Positions 8,715 through 17,699 of a stretch of 59,429 bases of DNA are shown here, in pieces. The position numbers were made by a program, and so were the translations under genes. This DNA comes from an uncultured Saprospiraceae bacterium (GTDB taxonomy: Bacteria > Bacteroidota > Bacteroidia > Chitinophagales > Saprospiraceae). How positions within the stretch are numbered: the first letter of the stretch is position 1; each line of letters opens with the position of its first letter. The notes beneath the pieces were generated by a model, which saw nothing but the letters and a program-made list of their open reading frames with translations, searched no databases and was not told the origin of the DNA. The DNA is taken from the NCBI GenBank assembly GCA_937951685.1, contig CALFBG010000029.1, positions 1 through 59,429 on the forward strand. The letters are read 5' to 3'.

Positions 8715-9497
8715 TTAGCCTTTACCGGAAAGGATACTTTGCGATAGTAATTGATAAATCGCTGCATACGCTGGGAATTTTTCTAGGTATGCGAGGTGTC
8801 TCGCAATGGTTTTTTGATCATTGCGCACGGCAGGTCCCGTCTGCATTTTTGTGGGAAGATTATCTTGGACTTTAGCCGCAGTTTCGGCAATCAAAGGTTT
8901 TAGCAAGGCAAAATCAATTGATTGCTCCGCAACGATTTGTTGTCCGATATCAAATAAATGATTGGTGAAATTATTAACGAAAACAGCAGCGACGTGTAAT
9001 ACCGCTCGTTGCTCATCGTTGATCAAATGGACATTGGGACAAATGCGCGTCGCTAAGTTAACGAGTAATTTTTGATCTCGTTTCGTTTTGGCGTCAATAC
9101 AAATGGGTAATTGCTCAAAATCTACCGGGCGAGCTATTGAAAAACTTTGCAAGGGGTAAAAAATTCCATAGCGTTTGAAATGGGGACGGAGCACTGTGCT
9201 CGGCGTAGCTCCGGAAGTATGTACGACCAAGGTCGTTTGGGGTAACTGGAGGGCGATTTGCTGGGCAACTTCGCCGATCGCATTATCGGCAACGGCAATA
9301 ATGTAAAGCTCCGCCGTGCGATCAATCTCCGTTAGCTGTTTGGTAGCATTCGCTTGTACGAGTTTGGCTAGTCGGCGTGCTTTCGTGATTTTTCGACTGT
9401 AGATTTGTAAAATCTGCAGGCCTTGATCCTGTAATCGTTGCGCTAAGTGAAAGGCAAGATTTCCGGCACCAAGTATTACAATTTTTTCCATAAGCAT
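8715..9497 (-). CDS. Rossmann-fold / DUF2520 protein
   Basis: The 260-residue protein starts with a dinucleotide-binding motif GAGNLAFHLA (residues 10-19) and an N-terminal Rossmann domain like that of ProC-type oxidoreductases (AELYIIAVADNAIGE, VVHTSGATP). The C-terminal helical half from about residue 130 (FYPLQSFS, AAVFVNNFTNHL) is DUF2520. The substrate is unknown. A second ATG at 9491 is an alternative start. It is 27 nt downstream of ccmF and probably co-transcribed with it. Nothing in it points to cytochrome biogenesis, so the link is positional. Confidence 0.8.
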   Translation of the reverse strand: MLMEKIVILGAGNLAFHLAQRLQDQGLQILQIYSRKITKARRLAKLVQANATKQLTEIDRTAELYIIAVADNAIGEVAQQIALQLPQTTLVVHTSGATPSTVLRPHFKRYGIFYPLQSFSIARPVDFEQLPICIDAKTKRDQKLLVNLATRICPNVHLINDEQRAVLHVAAVFVNNFTNHLFDIGQQIVAEQSIDFALLKPLIAETAAKVQDNLPTKMQTGPAVRNDQKTIARHLAYLEKFPAYAAIYQLLSQSILSGKG

Positions 9498-9524
9498 CAG
9501 GATTGGAAAAGGGGAGCACTTAAA

Positions 9525-12374
9525 TTAGTGCGCCAAATTCCTGCGGTGAACGATGGACATTCCTAAGCCGACCATCATTAAAATAGCGCCTAACCAAAAG
9601 AAATTAATTCCGGGAAAGATAATCGCTTCTAAGACGACGTAATCTGTACGGAAAGACTTTTTGGCAATTGAAAGTACTAATTTCGGTCGAGCTTGCTCGT
9701 TTTTAGCAACTCTAATTTTGATACTTCCCGACTCTGGATCAATGGATTCGAAGTTGAAATGTAACCGCCAATCATCGAGGACATCTTTAAAAGAACCTTG
9801 ATTTTTACCACGGATGAGGTAAACAGGGGCAGCAGTTTTGGTCTCTCCACTGCGGGTATCTCTAACCAATAAGTTTGCACTAACGGCAATGTCTTTTGGT
9901 TGAGCGATATAATCTGGATGATCGGGTGTTTTATTGACACCCGAAAATTCAATTTCATAGTCTTTAAAACGCAGCTTATCGCCGAGTTTGAAGCTAATTA
10001 ATTCGTAGTCGAGTTGTTCTTCCGGTGTAAAGAAGTAAGGAAAAGAAGCAGGGCTCAAATTTACCCGTAAAGAGGCTTCGTTAATTTGTCCTGGAAATTG
10101 AAAAGCTTGTCCTTTGCGCACCAAGAAAATCGGATCAACTGTCCACTGATCTTTCAGATCCTCTACGTTTTTGATGATAATTTTTGCGCCGATGGCAAGG
10201 TCTCCTTCTTGTGCCTCGTACTCTTCACTTTCTGGATGCTTCGTCGTAGAAACTAATTCCGCAGAGAATTTTCGAATGACCATCGTATCTAACGCTAAAA
10301 TGGTATCTAGAATATAAATAGGTTCTTCCCCGCTGATGGGATAGTTGATATAGTTGAGGCTATCCTCGAAGCTTTTGGCAAATTCAGCATCGGCTTCTAC
10401 CTTGGGAATACTCGCAATGTGCGTGAAAAGGTCTTCTGTTAAGCTGTGTTTTGTATCTGGATTGTAAGCGGCAACTTTAGTTACTACGTTATTATACAAA
10501 GCCGTTGGGAAAAGATTGAATTCTTCGATGACTTCTCCTGCTGGGGATTTCTTTTTATAATTGATTTCGTATAAACGATTGTTCCCTTGAAATTCATCCT
10601 TGACGTAGGTTACATCGTAGCCACTCATTTTTAGGGGCACTCCTTTGAAGAGGACGACGTTCTTTTTGATCAGTTCTTCTTCTAGCAAACCACGCGTGGC
10701 AAAAGGATTAGAAGAGATGTGTCTTTTGTTTAAACCCGAAGCGATGGAACCGACAACCATTAAGCCAAAGCCAAGGTGTGCTAAGCTAGATCCGGCTACC
10801 TTTAAATTTAAACGAGTAAAATTAATGAGATAATCCAAATTGGCGACGACGCTAAAAAGGCAGAAAAATAATAATACTAAATATTGCCAAGCGTAAATGT
10901 CGAGCCAGTAGTTGGTCAAAAAAGTGAGTCCAACCGTAATCGCTGCAAGTATCCCTAAGCGCTTCATGACTTTGGGGGCTTGTTGTTTCCAATTGACCGC
11001 AGAATATCGTAAGAATTGCGCCACACCACTCAACAATGCGATGAATACCGCAATCCACATTTGATACTTATTATAGTGTGTGATTGGATCCGTAATGGTT
11101 TTTCCTTCAAAGCCCGGATCAAATAGCGCTGCAATTTTATTATAAACGGGTAGGGAAGTGGAACCCGTAATGAGTACCGCAGAGAAGAGTAATACGAGTG
11201 CACCAATGAACATCCAAAACTCTCTAGACGCAGCACTTTCTTCTGTCTTTGGCGTAGGAATATTGCGCATTTGCCAAAAGAATAAAACGACGGAAAGTAA
11301 TAAAAAGAAAACGATGAAACTGATGAGTTGTACTTCTAAGCCCATTTCCGTAAAGGCGTGGACAGAAGTTTCTCCCAATACACCACTTCTCGTCAAAAAA
11401 GTTGAATATACAATCATTAAAAAAGTAAGCAAGTAGAAAATATAGCTACTTTTAATGGAGTAGCCTGTGCTATTGGCAATGAGGTTCGTATGAATGCCCG
11501 CCAACAAAATGATCCAAGGCACTAAAGACATATTTTCTACCGGATCCCACGCCCAGTATCCACCAAAACTTAAAGCTTCGTAAGCCCAAGCGCCACCCAT
11601 TAAGATACCTGTTCCAAGAATAGCACCGGAGAATAAAGCCCAAGGTAAAACGGGTTTTAACCACGCGCGGTGTTGCTTGGTCCAAAGGCCAGCAATCGCG
11701 TAGCAAAAGGGAATGGAAGTAGAAGCAAAACCTAAGAAAAGGGTAGGCGGGTGGATGGTCATCCAATAATTTTGTAGTAAAGGATTTAAGCCCGTTCCTT
11801 TTATTTTTTCTAAATAATCCGCTTGCGCGAAAATAGGAGCTTCTTTTAAATCGCGGAGCAACATAAATGGATTACTTCCTAATCTAAACTCCGACAAACC
11901 GAAGTCAAAATATAAGCCGAGAATCATGGAGCCGATGAACACTTGAATTAAAGCAAGAATAGCCATAACGGGCGCTTCCCAATTTTTAGCACTAAACATC
12001 AAAATACCACCAAGGATGACGTGCCAAAACATCCATAGTAAGAAGCTACCTTCTTGCCCTTCCCAAAACGCCGAGAAAATATATTTGAAATCTAAATCTT
12101 CCGAAACGTGTTCCCAAACGTAATGATATTCGTAATACTGTTGGAGCATGATGTAGAACATGGTACCAATAATGGCAAAGACACTGATGCCGTGTAAGCT
12201 ATAGCCCACGCGACCAATGCGTCGCCAGCTTGCGTAACTTGTGGTACCAATATGCTTAGTTGCAAAGTAGTACGCTGCAACGGCAAGCAAGCTCGATACA
12301 AAACTGAGTAGGATGAAAATATGACCTAATTTCCCGGGGAGTAAATGTTCTCCAATGTATTGGATAGATTCCAT
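9525..12374 (-). CDS. ccmF: Cytochrome c maturation protein CcmF-like (CcmF/CcsA family)
   Basis: CcmF is the haem lyase subunit that attaches haem to apocytochrome c on the outer face of the inner membrane. The 949-residue protein has many membrane helices and the haem-handling WWD motif (GGYWAWDPVENMSLVPW near residue 272-287). HPPTLFLGFAS and the TRSGVLGETSVHAF segment are also family hallmarks. At 949 residues it is much longer than E. coli CcmF (about 650); the extra length lies mainly in a periplasmic segment, roughly residues 555-920, before the last helix. ccmE lies 108 nt upstream. No ccmA, ccmB, ccmC, ccmG or ccmH is in the window. Confidence 0.88.
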   Translation of the reverse strand: MESIQYIGEHLLPGKLGHIFILLSFVSSLLAVAAYYFATKHIGTTSYASWRRIGRVGYSLHGISVFAIIGTMFYIMLQQYYEYHYVWEHVSEDLDFKYIFSAFWEGQEGSFLLWMFWHVILGGILMFSAKNWEAPVMAILALIQVFIGSMILGLYFDFGLSEFRLGSNPFMLLRDLKEAPIFAQADYLEKIKGTGLNPLLQNYWMTIHPPTLFLGFASTSIPFCYAIAGLWTKQHRAWLKPVLPWALFSGAILGTGILMGGAWAYEALSFGGYWAWDPVENMSLVPWIILLAGIHTNLIANSTGYSIKSSYIFYLLTFLMIVYSTFLTRSGVLGETSVHAFTEMGLEVQLISFIVFFLLLSVVLFFWQMRNIPTPKTEESAASREFWMFIGALVLLFSAVLITGSTSLPVYNKIAALFDPGFEGKTITDPITHYNKYQMWIAVFIALLSGVAQFLRYSAVNWKQQAPKVMKRLGILAAITVGLTFLTNYWLDIYAWQYLVLLFFCLFSVVANLDYLINFTRLNLKVAGSSLAHLGFGLMVVGSIASGLNKRHISSNPFATRGLLEEELIKKNVVLFKGVPLKMSGYDVTYVKDEFQGNNRLYEINYKKKSPAGEVIEEFNLFPTALYNNVVTKVAAYNPDTKHSLTEDLFTHIASIPKVEADAEFAKSFEDSLNYINYPISGEEPIYILDTILALDTMVIRKFSAELVSTTKHPESEEYEAQEGDLAIGAKIIIKNVEDLKDQWTVDPIFLVRKGQAFQFPGQINEASLRVNLSPASFPYFFTPEEQLDYELISFKLGDKLRFKDYEIEFSGVNKTPDHPDYIAQPKDIAVSANLLVRDTRSGETKTAAPVYLIRGKNQGSFKDVLDDWRLHFNFESIDPESGSIKIRVAKNEQARPKLVLSIAKKSFRTDYVVLEAIIFPGINFFWLGAILMMVGLGMSIVHRRNLAH

Positions 12375-12482
12375 GAATGTATTTTAAAAGCCCAACAAAA
12401 CAATCTGCGTCTTTCGCACTGGCTTTGGGAGAAAAACAGTAAATGAAAATGATATTGCGTGATCTGCGATTAGCGCGCTTTC

Positions 12483-12878
12483 CTAGCTTTCCGCTGCTTT
12501 AATGTAAATCTCTTCATCTTTATATTTAGAAGGACATTTGAGTAGCATATCGGAAGCAATAAAGTCACCATCCTTCATTTTTCCGGTAATTACGATTTGT
12601 TCGGAAAGTTCGAAGTCCTGTGGCTTACTTCCGTAAAGGACGACTTTTTGCTCTTCTCCTTTACTGTCTTTTACAAAAAAGCTAAAGTAATTAGGATCAA
12701 TAGCAGGATCGTATTGCATTTCCTTATCTTTGGATAAAACACCTGCAATTTTTACCAAAGAATTAGATTGGCGCGCGGTCTGAAAATCAGCGTAAGTACT
12801 TAAATCATCCGCTGCGGTACTGATCATGACAATGGCAATGGCAATCATTATCATTCCTACAATGTGTATTTTTTTCAT
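12483..12878 (-). CDS. ccmE: Cytochrome c maturation haem chaperone CcmE, CxxxY variant
   Basis: CcmE carries haem covalently in the periplasm and passes it to CcmF. I chose ATG 12878 (131 residues, MKKIHIVGMIMIAIAIVMI) because it starts directly at the membrane anchor; a longer frame to 12929 adds an unlikely hydrophilic tail. The OB-fold core is visible: VKIAGVLS, YFSFFVKDSKGEEQKVVLYG, then VITGKMKDGDFIASDMLLK. In E. coli the haem ligand sits in an HxxxY motif at this point; here it reads CPSKY, i.e. CxxxY. Such variants are known in archaea and Desulfovibrio. ccmF follows in the same direction. Confidence 0.85.
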   Translation of the reverse strand: MKKIHIVGMIMIAIAIVMISTAADDLSTYADFQTARQSNSLVKIAGVLSKDKEMQYDPAIDPNYFSFFVKDSKGEEQKVVLYGSKPQDFELSEQIVITGKMKDGDFIASDMLLKCPSKYKDEEIYIKAAES

Positions 12879-12929
12879 CGCAAAGTTGTTTGTGAAGTGG
12901 AAGCCCACTTCTGTTAGAATTTTGGTCAA

Positions 12930-13234
12930 ATTCTGGGAGATTCCCGATTTGCCTGCAAAGTAAATACCTTTTTAGCAATAAGAAGTCAGAGCGAGGTAAA
13001 AATTGCTGGAAAAGGCTGGTAAAAGCACATTATTTGCTGGAAATTTACTTTTCGAGGACAGAATAGGCTTTGCGGCTTAGCCACCAAAATCTTTGGCTAC
13101 TCATAATCCAAAATATCTGCTTGGCTTTCCTTAAAAAATTACGTACTTTGAGCCAAGGACGCAATGATCTTCTCCTTGTTTCCACCGATAGAATGATGAT
13201 TTACTACTTTCCTTAACGTTTTAAACATACAACC
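12930..13234. other. Divergent intergenic region between ccmE and the propeller gene
   Basis: This region of about 300 bp should contain promoters in both directions. I could not identify a convincing TTTG-N19-TAnnTTTG pair on either strand and saw no RNA gene. Confidence 0.3.
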
Positions 13235-16200
13235 ATGAGACCCCACTACTACTTCTTATGCCTCTGTACGCTTTTTGCTACCAGCTTATTTGCTCAAAAC
13301 AAAACAACCGATGTCTGGTCTGCCGATAATTTCGCAGGCTTGGAATTGCGGAGCATTGGTCCCGCTTTGATGTCGGGAAGAATTTCAGACATCGCGATTC
13401 ATCCTCAGGATGATAATATCTGGTACGTTGCCGTAGCATCCGGTGGCGTCTGGAAAACACATAACGCCGGGGTAACTTGGACGCCCGTTTTTGATCGAGA
13501 AAGTTCTTTCGCTACGGGTTGCGTTACGATTGACCCGAATAATCCGAATGTGGTCTGGGTGGGAACGGGAGAAAATGTAGGTGGGCGACACCTTTCCTTT
13601 GGGGATGGTGTTTATCGCAGTGGTGATGGCGGAAAGACTTGGAAAAACATGGGTTTGAAGAATTCCGAGCACGTTTCTAAAATTATGGTACATCCCGACG
13701 ATTCGGACGTGATTTGGGTTGCTTCGCAAGGACCACTTTGGTCAAAAGGCGGAGAACGTGGATTATATAAATCTACGGATGGTGGGAAAAATTGGAAACG
13801 AACTTTAGGAAACTCGGATTGGACTGGCGTGACCGATATCAGCATCGACCCTCGAAATCCAGCTGTTTTATACGCGGCTACTTGGGATCGACATCGTACC
13901 GTAGCGGCTTACATGGGCGGCGGACCTGGTTCTGGTTTGCACCGGAGTACGGACGGTGGCGAGACTTGGGAAAAATTAACCGAAGGATTACCAACGTCGA
14001 ATTTAGGAAAAATTGGCTTAGCGATTTCACCACAACAACCAGATGTTTTATATGCGGCCATTGAGCTAGATCGTCGAAAAGGAGGTGTTTACCGTTCGGC
14101 GGATCGTGGGTCAAGTTGGACTAAAATGTCGGATGCCGTATCGGGAGCTACTGGACCACATTATTATCAAGAACTATATGCTTGTCCGCATCAATTTGAT
14201 CGCATTTATTTATTGGATGTCAGAGTGCAAATTTCTGATAATGGCGGCAAGACTTTTCGCCGCATGACCGAAAAGCATAAGCATTCCGATAATCACGCCT
14301 TAGCTTTTCGTAAAGATGATCCGGATTATTTACTGATGGGAACGGACGGTGGCGTCTACGAATCCTTTGACTTGGCTAAAAACTGGCGTTTTATGGCCAA
14401 CTTACCATTAACGCAATTTTATAAAGTAGCCGTTGATGACGCAGAACCTTTTTATAACATATTCGGGGGAACCCAAGACAATAGCACCGAAGGAGGACCT
14501 TCTCGCACAGACAACGTACAAGGTATTCAAAACTCAGATTGGCGGGTTGTCTTAGATTGGGATGGACATCAGCCTGCGACGGAACCGGGTAATCCTAATA
14601 TTATGTATGGTCAGCGGCAAGAAGGAACGCTCGCCCGAATCGACATGGTTACTGGAGAGACGATGGATATTCAGCCACAACCTGCGGAAGGCGAAGCATA
14701 TGAACGCTTCAATTGGGATGCGCCGATTTTGGTGAGTCCACATTCTCCTAAACGGATATTCTTTGCCTCACAACGGTTGTGGGTTTCGGATAATCGCGGT
14801 GATGATTGGCGCACCATTTCTGGAGATTTAACTCGCAACCAAAATCGCTTGACCTTACCGATTATGGGGAAACAACAAAGCTGGGACAACGCTTGGGATT
14901 TATCGGCGATGTCAAATTATAATACGATTACCTCCATTGCAGAGTCTCCAAAACAAGAAGGATTGATTTATATCGGCACGGATGATGGGATGATTCAAGT
15001 CACCGAAGATTATGGTAAGAATTGGCGCAAGATAGAAGTTGGTAAAATAACAGGAATGCCTAAAGTTCCTTACATCAATGATATTAAGGCAGATCTTTTT
15101 GATGCTAATACTGTATATGTTTCTATGGATAATCACAAATATGGCGATTATCAACCGTATATTTTGAAGAGCACAGATCGTGGGAAAACGTGGAAATCTA
15201 TTCGGGCAAACTTGCCGGAGCGGACCTTAGTTTGGCGATTGGTGCAAGATCATGTGAAGAAAGATTTATTATTTATCGGAACGGAATTCGGGATTTACTT
15301 TTCGCCGAACGGTGGGAATAAATGGATTCAACTCAAAGGTGGTGTACCGACAATTTCTTTTAGAGATTTGGCGATCCAACGCAGAGAAAATGACTTGGTA
15401 GGAGCATCTTTTGGGCGTAGTTTTTACGTATTGGATGATTATTCTGCCCTGCGGGAAGTAACGGAAGCAAGTCTAACTTCAGAAGCGACGCTCTTTCCTA
15501 CCCGAAAGGCTTGGTGGTTTATTCCTCGTTCTCATTTAGGTTTTGATGGAAGTAAAGGCGATCAAGGTGCTGGACATTTTGTTGCTCCGAATCCTCCTTT
15601 TGGAGCGGTGCTTACGTACTATTTGCAAAATGATTTATTGTCTAAAAAAGAAAAGCGGCAGGCGCAAGAAAAAGAAAATCCTAGTAGTGCAAGTTTCCCC
15701 GGCTGGGAAGCGATTGAGGCCGAAAAGAACGAAGCTGCTGCTAAAATCTGGTTAACGATTAAAGATAGTCAGGGGCAAGTTGTCCGTAGAGTTGCGGGTA
15801 AAACGAAGAAAGGATTCCATCGGGTCGCTTGGGATTTACGTTATCCTGCGCCCAATGCCATTAGAATGGTAGAACCTCCGGCACCCATGTGGGGCGGACC
15901 ACCACAGGGTTTGATGGCTGCACCCGGAACGTACACGGCGAGTTTGTCAAAGGAAGTAGATGGGATAGTGACTGATTTATCTAGTCCGCAAAGTTTTGAG
16001 GTTGTGCCTTTGCGGGAAGGTGCTTTGAAAGGGGCTACACCAGAAGTTGTCGCGCAATTTTGGCGGGATTACGAAGCTGCGGTACGCCGACATTCCGCTT
16101 TACAGCTTAGCTTAGGCAACGCGCATACAAAAGTGAAACGCATGGAAAAAGTATTGCATCATTCTCGGGCAGCGGCGGGCACTTTGGATCAACGATTAGC

Positions 16201-16504
16201 GGCATTGCGAAAAGAGCTTATAGCGATCAACGAAGCGCTCAATGGAGCAATGGCAAGGCAAGAGCCAGGTGAAAAAGTAAATCCAACCATTGGGGGTAGA
16301 CTATTTAGCATTAGCATTGGGATTGGAAATTCTACCTACGGACCGACGACAAACCAAAAAAATGGTTTAGCCATTGTCAATAAACAAATGCAGGCTTTGC
16401 AAACTAAATTGGAAGCGAGTCGAACCAAGATTTCTCAGTTGGCGAAAGAGATGATTGCGGCTGGTGCTCCTTGGATTGAAGGCGAACCTTTACCTAAAAA
16501 ATAA
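13235..16504 (+). CDS. Secreted BNR / Vps10-like beta-propeller protein
   Basis: The 1089-residue protein has a signal peptide (MRPHYYFLCLCTLFATSLFAQ). It has many Asp-box (BNR) repeats of the form SxDxGxxW, including KSTDGGKNWKR, RSTDGGETWEK, RSADRGSSWTK and KSTDRGKTWKS, spread over roughly residues 50-730. These form sialidase-like or sortilin (Vps10)-like beta-propellers. I see no sialidase catalytic set, so enzyme activity is not supported. After residue 760 comes a beta-rich domain (FHRVAWDLRYPAPNAIR) and then a helical, coiled-coil-like C-terminus. There is no T9SS sorting domain. It is a single gene followed by a terminator. The function is unknown; binding or extracellular scaffold roles fit. 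Confidence 0.75.
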   Translation: MRPHYYFLCLCTLFATSLFAQNKTTDVWSADNFAGLELRSIGPALMSGRISDIAIHPQDDNIWYVAVASGGVWKTHNAGVTWTPVFDRESSFATGCVTIDPNNPNVVWVGTGENVGGRHLSFGDGVYRSGDGGKTWKNMGLKNSEHVSKIMVHPDDSDVIWVASQGPLWSKGGERGLYKSTDGGKNWKRTLGNSDWTGVTDISIDPRNPAVLYAATWDRHRTVAAYMGGGPGSGLHRSTDGGETWEKLTEGLPTSNLGKIGLAISPQQPDVLYAAIELDRRKGGVYRSADRGSSWTKMSDAVSGATGPHYYQELYACPHQFDRIYLLDVRVQISDNGGKTFRRMTEKHKHSDNHALAFRKDDPDYLLMGTDGGVYESFDLAKNWRFMANLPLTQFYKVAVDDAEPFYNIFGGTQDNSTEGGPSRTDNVQGIQNSDWRVVLDWDGHQPATEPGNPNIMYGQRQEGTLARIDMVTGETMDIQPQPAEGEAYERFNWDAPILVSPHSPKRIFFASQRLWVSDNRGDDWRTISGDLTRNQNRLTLPIMGKQQSWDNAWDLSAMSNYNTITSIAESPKQEGLIYIGTDDGMIQVTEDYGKNWRKIEVGKITGMPKVPYINDIKADLFDANTVYVSMDNHKYGDYQPYILKSTDRGKTWKSIRANLPERTLVWRLVQDHVKKDLLFIGTEFGIYFSPNGGNKWIQLKGGVPTISFRDLAIQRRENDLVGASFGRSFYVLDDYSALREVTEASLTSEATLFPTRKAWWFIPRSHLGFDGSKGDQGAGHFVAPNPPFGAVLTYYLQNDLLSKKEKRQAQEKENPSSASFPGWEAIEAEKNEAAAKIWLTIKDSQGQVVRRVAGKTKKGFHRVAWDLRYPAPNAIRMVEPPAPMWGGPPQGLMAAPGTYTASLSKEVDGIVTDLSSPQSFEVVPLREGALKGATPEVVAQFWRDYEAAVRRHSALQLSLGNAHTKVKRMEKVLHHSRAAAGTLDQRLAALRKELIAINEALNGAMARQEPGEKVNPTIGGRLFSISIGIGNSTYGPTTNQKNGLAIVNKQMQALQTKLEASRTKISQLAKEMIAAGAPWIEGEPLPKK

Positions 16505-16527
16505 AGGCTAAGTACTTAATATTAACG

Positions 16528-16571
16528 GAAGAAGGAGCAAGGCCAATAGCGCTTTGCTCCTTCTTCGTTTT
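16528..16571 (+). terminator. Rho-independent terminator of the propeller gene
   Basis: GAAGAAGGAGCAA at 16528-16540 pairs perfectly (13 bp) with 16554-16566, then GTTTTTC follows. It lies 24 nt after the stop. Confidence 0.85.
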
Positions 16572-16597
16572 TCTCAGGGTACAAGTTTTTCAGGACG

Positions 16598-16681
16598 ATG
16601 AATCATTGGATACTTTTCTTATTCGCTTCAGGATTTGTTGCTGCGGCGTATTATCCTCAAAAAAAACTGAAACCTACTTAA
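16598..16681 (+). CDS. Possible 27-residue membrane peptide
   Basis: An ATG frame encodes MNHWILFLFASGFVAAAYYP followed by a basic tail (QKKLKPT). It has one hydrophobic span with a positively charged C-terminus, and a weak AGGA six bases before the start. It lies downstream of a terminator without an evident promoter, and its stop codon overlaps a dispersed repeat. It may be chance; the evidence is only the amino-acid pattern. Confidence 0.2.
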   Translation: MNHWILFLFASGFVAAAYYPQKKLKPT

Positions 16682-16691
16682 GTACCAATAC
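16675..16691. repeat. Dispersed 17-bp repeat, copy 2 (inverted)
   Basis: TACTTAAGTACCAATAC is the exact reverse complement of 8691-8707. It is preceded by AACC, so it also contains CCTACTTAA, as in the right arm of the family B element. Confidence 0.4.
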
Positions 16692-16950
16692 AAATTACTA
16701 AATGAAATAGCTTTCAATCAATACTCTTATGACTTCTTTTACCACCAATACTAGCCAATCCATATTAAGCAAGTGTTAAACAAAAATGAATTTTTAATAA
16801 AGAAGTTAAAGTTTGAGCCTTTTTTTAAAAAAAATAAAATTTTTCAAGCATAAAATTTATGATAAAATAAAAGTTTAATTTGTTTTTTTTATTTGTAATT
16901 GAGGTTTTTACAAAACATAAAAAATATAAATTATAAAGATAAATTTAACT
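16692..16950. other. AT-rich gene-free DNA upstream of the first repeat unit
   Basis: There is no gene. The stretch is extremely AT-rich with long A and T runs. From 16911 it aligns without gaps to the DNA upstream of the second unit (17455 onward), for instance AAAATATAAA at 16921-16930 and 17465-17474. Confidence 0.4.
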
Positions 16951-17085
16951 AATTGTGTTTTTTTATTCATTTGAATAGCCCCATATTTGTATTGTATTTA
17001 GAAAACAATAGTTGAATAAAAATTTAATAGGCGTTTTAGTGAAGGGAGTCTTCCAGTTTTCTGGAGGTCTCCTACTTTTTTGTGG
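16951..17085 (+). ncRNA. Candidate small RNA, copy 1
   Basis: This 135-nt unit recurs gap-free at 17495-17629 (offset 544). The core 16991-17085 differs from copy 2 at one base in 95. A TATTGT/ACAATA hairpin opens the core. It ends in a terminator-like hairpin: GGAGTCTTCCAG (17045-17056), TTTT loop, CTGGAGGTCTCC (17061-17072), then TACTTTTTTG. The T-run is on the plus-strand side only, which sets the strand. CATATTTG at 16982-16989 resembles a -7 element and TTGTATTTAG follows it. There is no start codon plus ORF of note. The family is unknown to me. Confidence 0.6.
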
Positions 17086-17334
17086 CAATGCCAACGGAAG
17101 ATATCCAATATTTTATTCAAAGTAGTGGGATTGCTTATCACTAGATTTTCCTTTTCCTCCAATCTCGTCGATCTATTCTTAGGTTTCCTTTTAGATAAAA
17201 ATCAAATCTTAAATATTATTGATACTTGTAAACCGCTTTTGGCGATATAACCAGTATGGAATTGGTGTTTTATAAGGAATAGGATGCTCTTTTATTTTGA
17301 TCAAATGTGTATTGAGATAGCTTTTTTTTGATTT
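17086..17334. other. Spacer between the two candidate small RNAs
   Basis: I see no gene. It shares no obvious similarity with the repeat units and ends before a terminator-like hairpin, so an additional short transcript is possible. Confidence 0.3.
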
Positions 17335-17367
17335 AAGCAAGTAAAAAGGAGCTTTTTTGCTTTTTTT
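17335..17367 (+). terminator. Terminator-like hairpin between the repeat units
   Basis: AAGCAA-GT-AAAAAG (17335-17348) faces CTTTTTTGCTT with a 2-nt bulge and is followed by further T residues. It lies between the two repeat units and is not preceded by a recognised gene. Confidence 0.4.
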
Positions 17368-17494
17368 AGGTGTTAATTGGATTTATTATTATCGTAACTC
17401 ATTGCAATAAATTAAAAATAATTTTAATGCATTGGTTTGTTTTATAGTTTAATACAAAACAAAAAAAATATAAAATGAAACGATAAAAAGCAAG

Positions 17495-17629
17495 AATTGT
17501 GTTTTTTTTAGCTACAGAATAAGCCCATCTTTATATTGTATTTAGAAAACAATAGTTGAATAAAAATTTAATAGGCGTTTTAGTGAAGGGAGTCTTCCAG
17601 TTTTCTGGAAGTCTCCTACTTTTTTGTGG
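17495..17629 (+). ncRNA. Candidate small RNA, copy 2
   Basis: This is the second copy of the 135-nt unit. Its core (17535-17629) matches copy 1 in 94 of 95 positions. The only difference, A at 17610 instead of G at 17066, is in the 3' arm of the terminal hairpin and changes a G-U wobble into an A-U pair, so the stem is kept. The hairpin ends in TACTTTTTTG. Upstream, blocks such as AATTGTGTTT and CCAT-TTT-TATTG are shared, while the sequences between them have diverged, which suggests retained promoter elements. It ends 71 nt before the convergent stop of the FG-GAP gene. Confidence 0.6.
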
Positions 17630-17699
17630 TCTGCTCTGGCCTATATTCCTCTTTGCTGTAACGGTTTTTTTCTCCAATCGATAGTAATAATCGTATTCC

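Noticed and set aside
13235-16504. Sialidase or glycosyl hydrolase activity for the BNR protein
   Set aside because: Asp-box repeats are present, but no arginine triad or other catalytic set was found, and Asp boxes also occur in non-enzymatic Vps10-type propellers.
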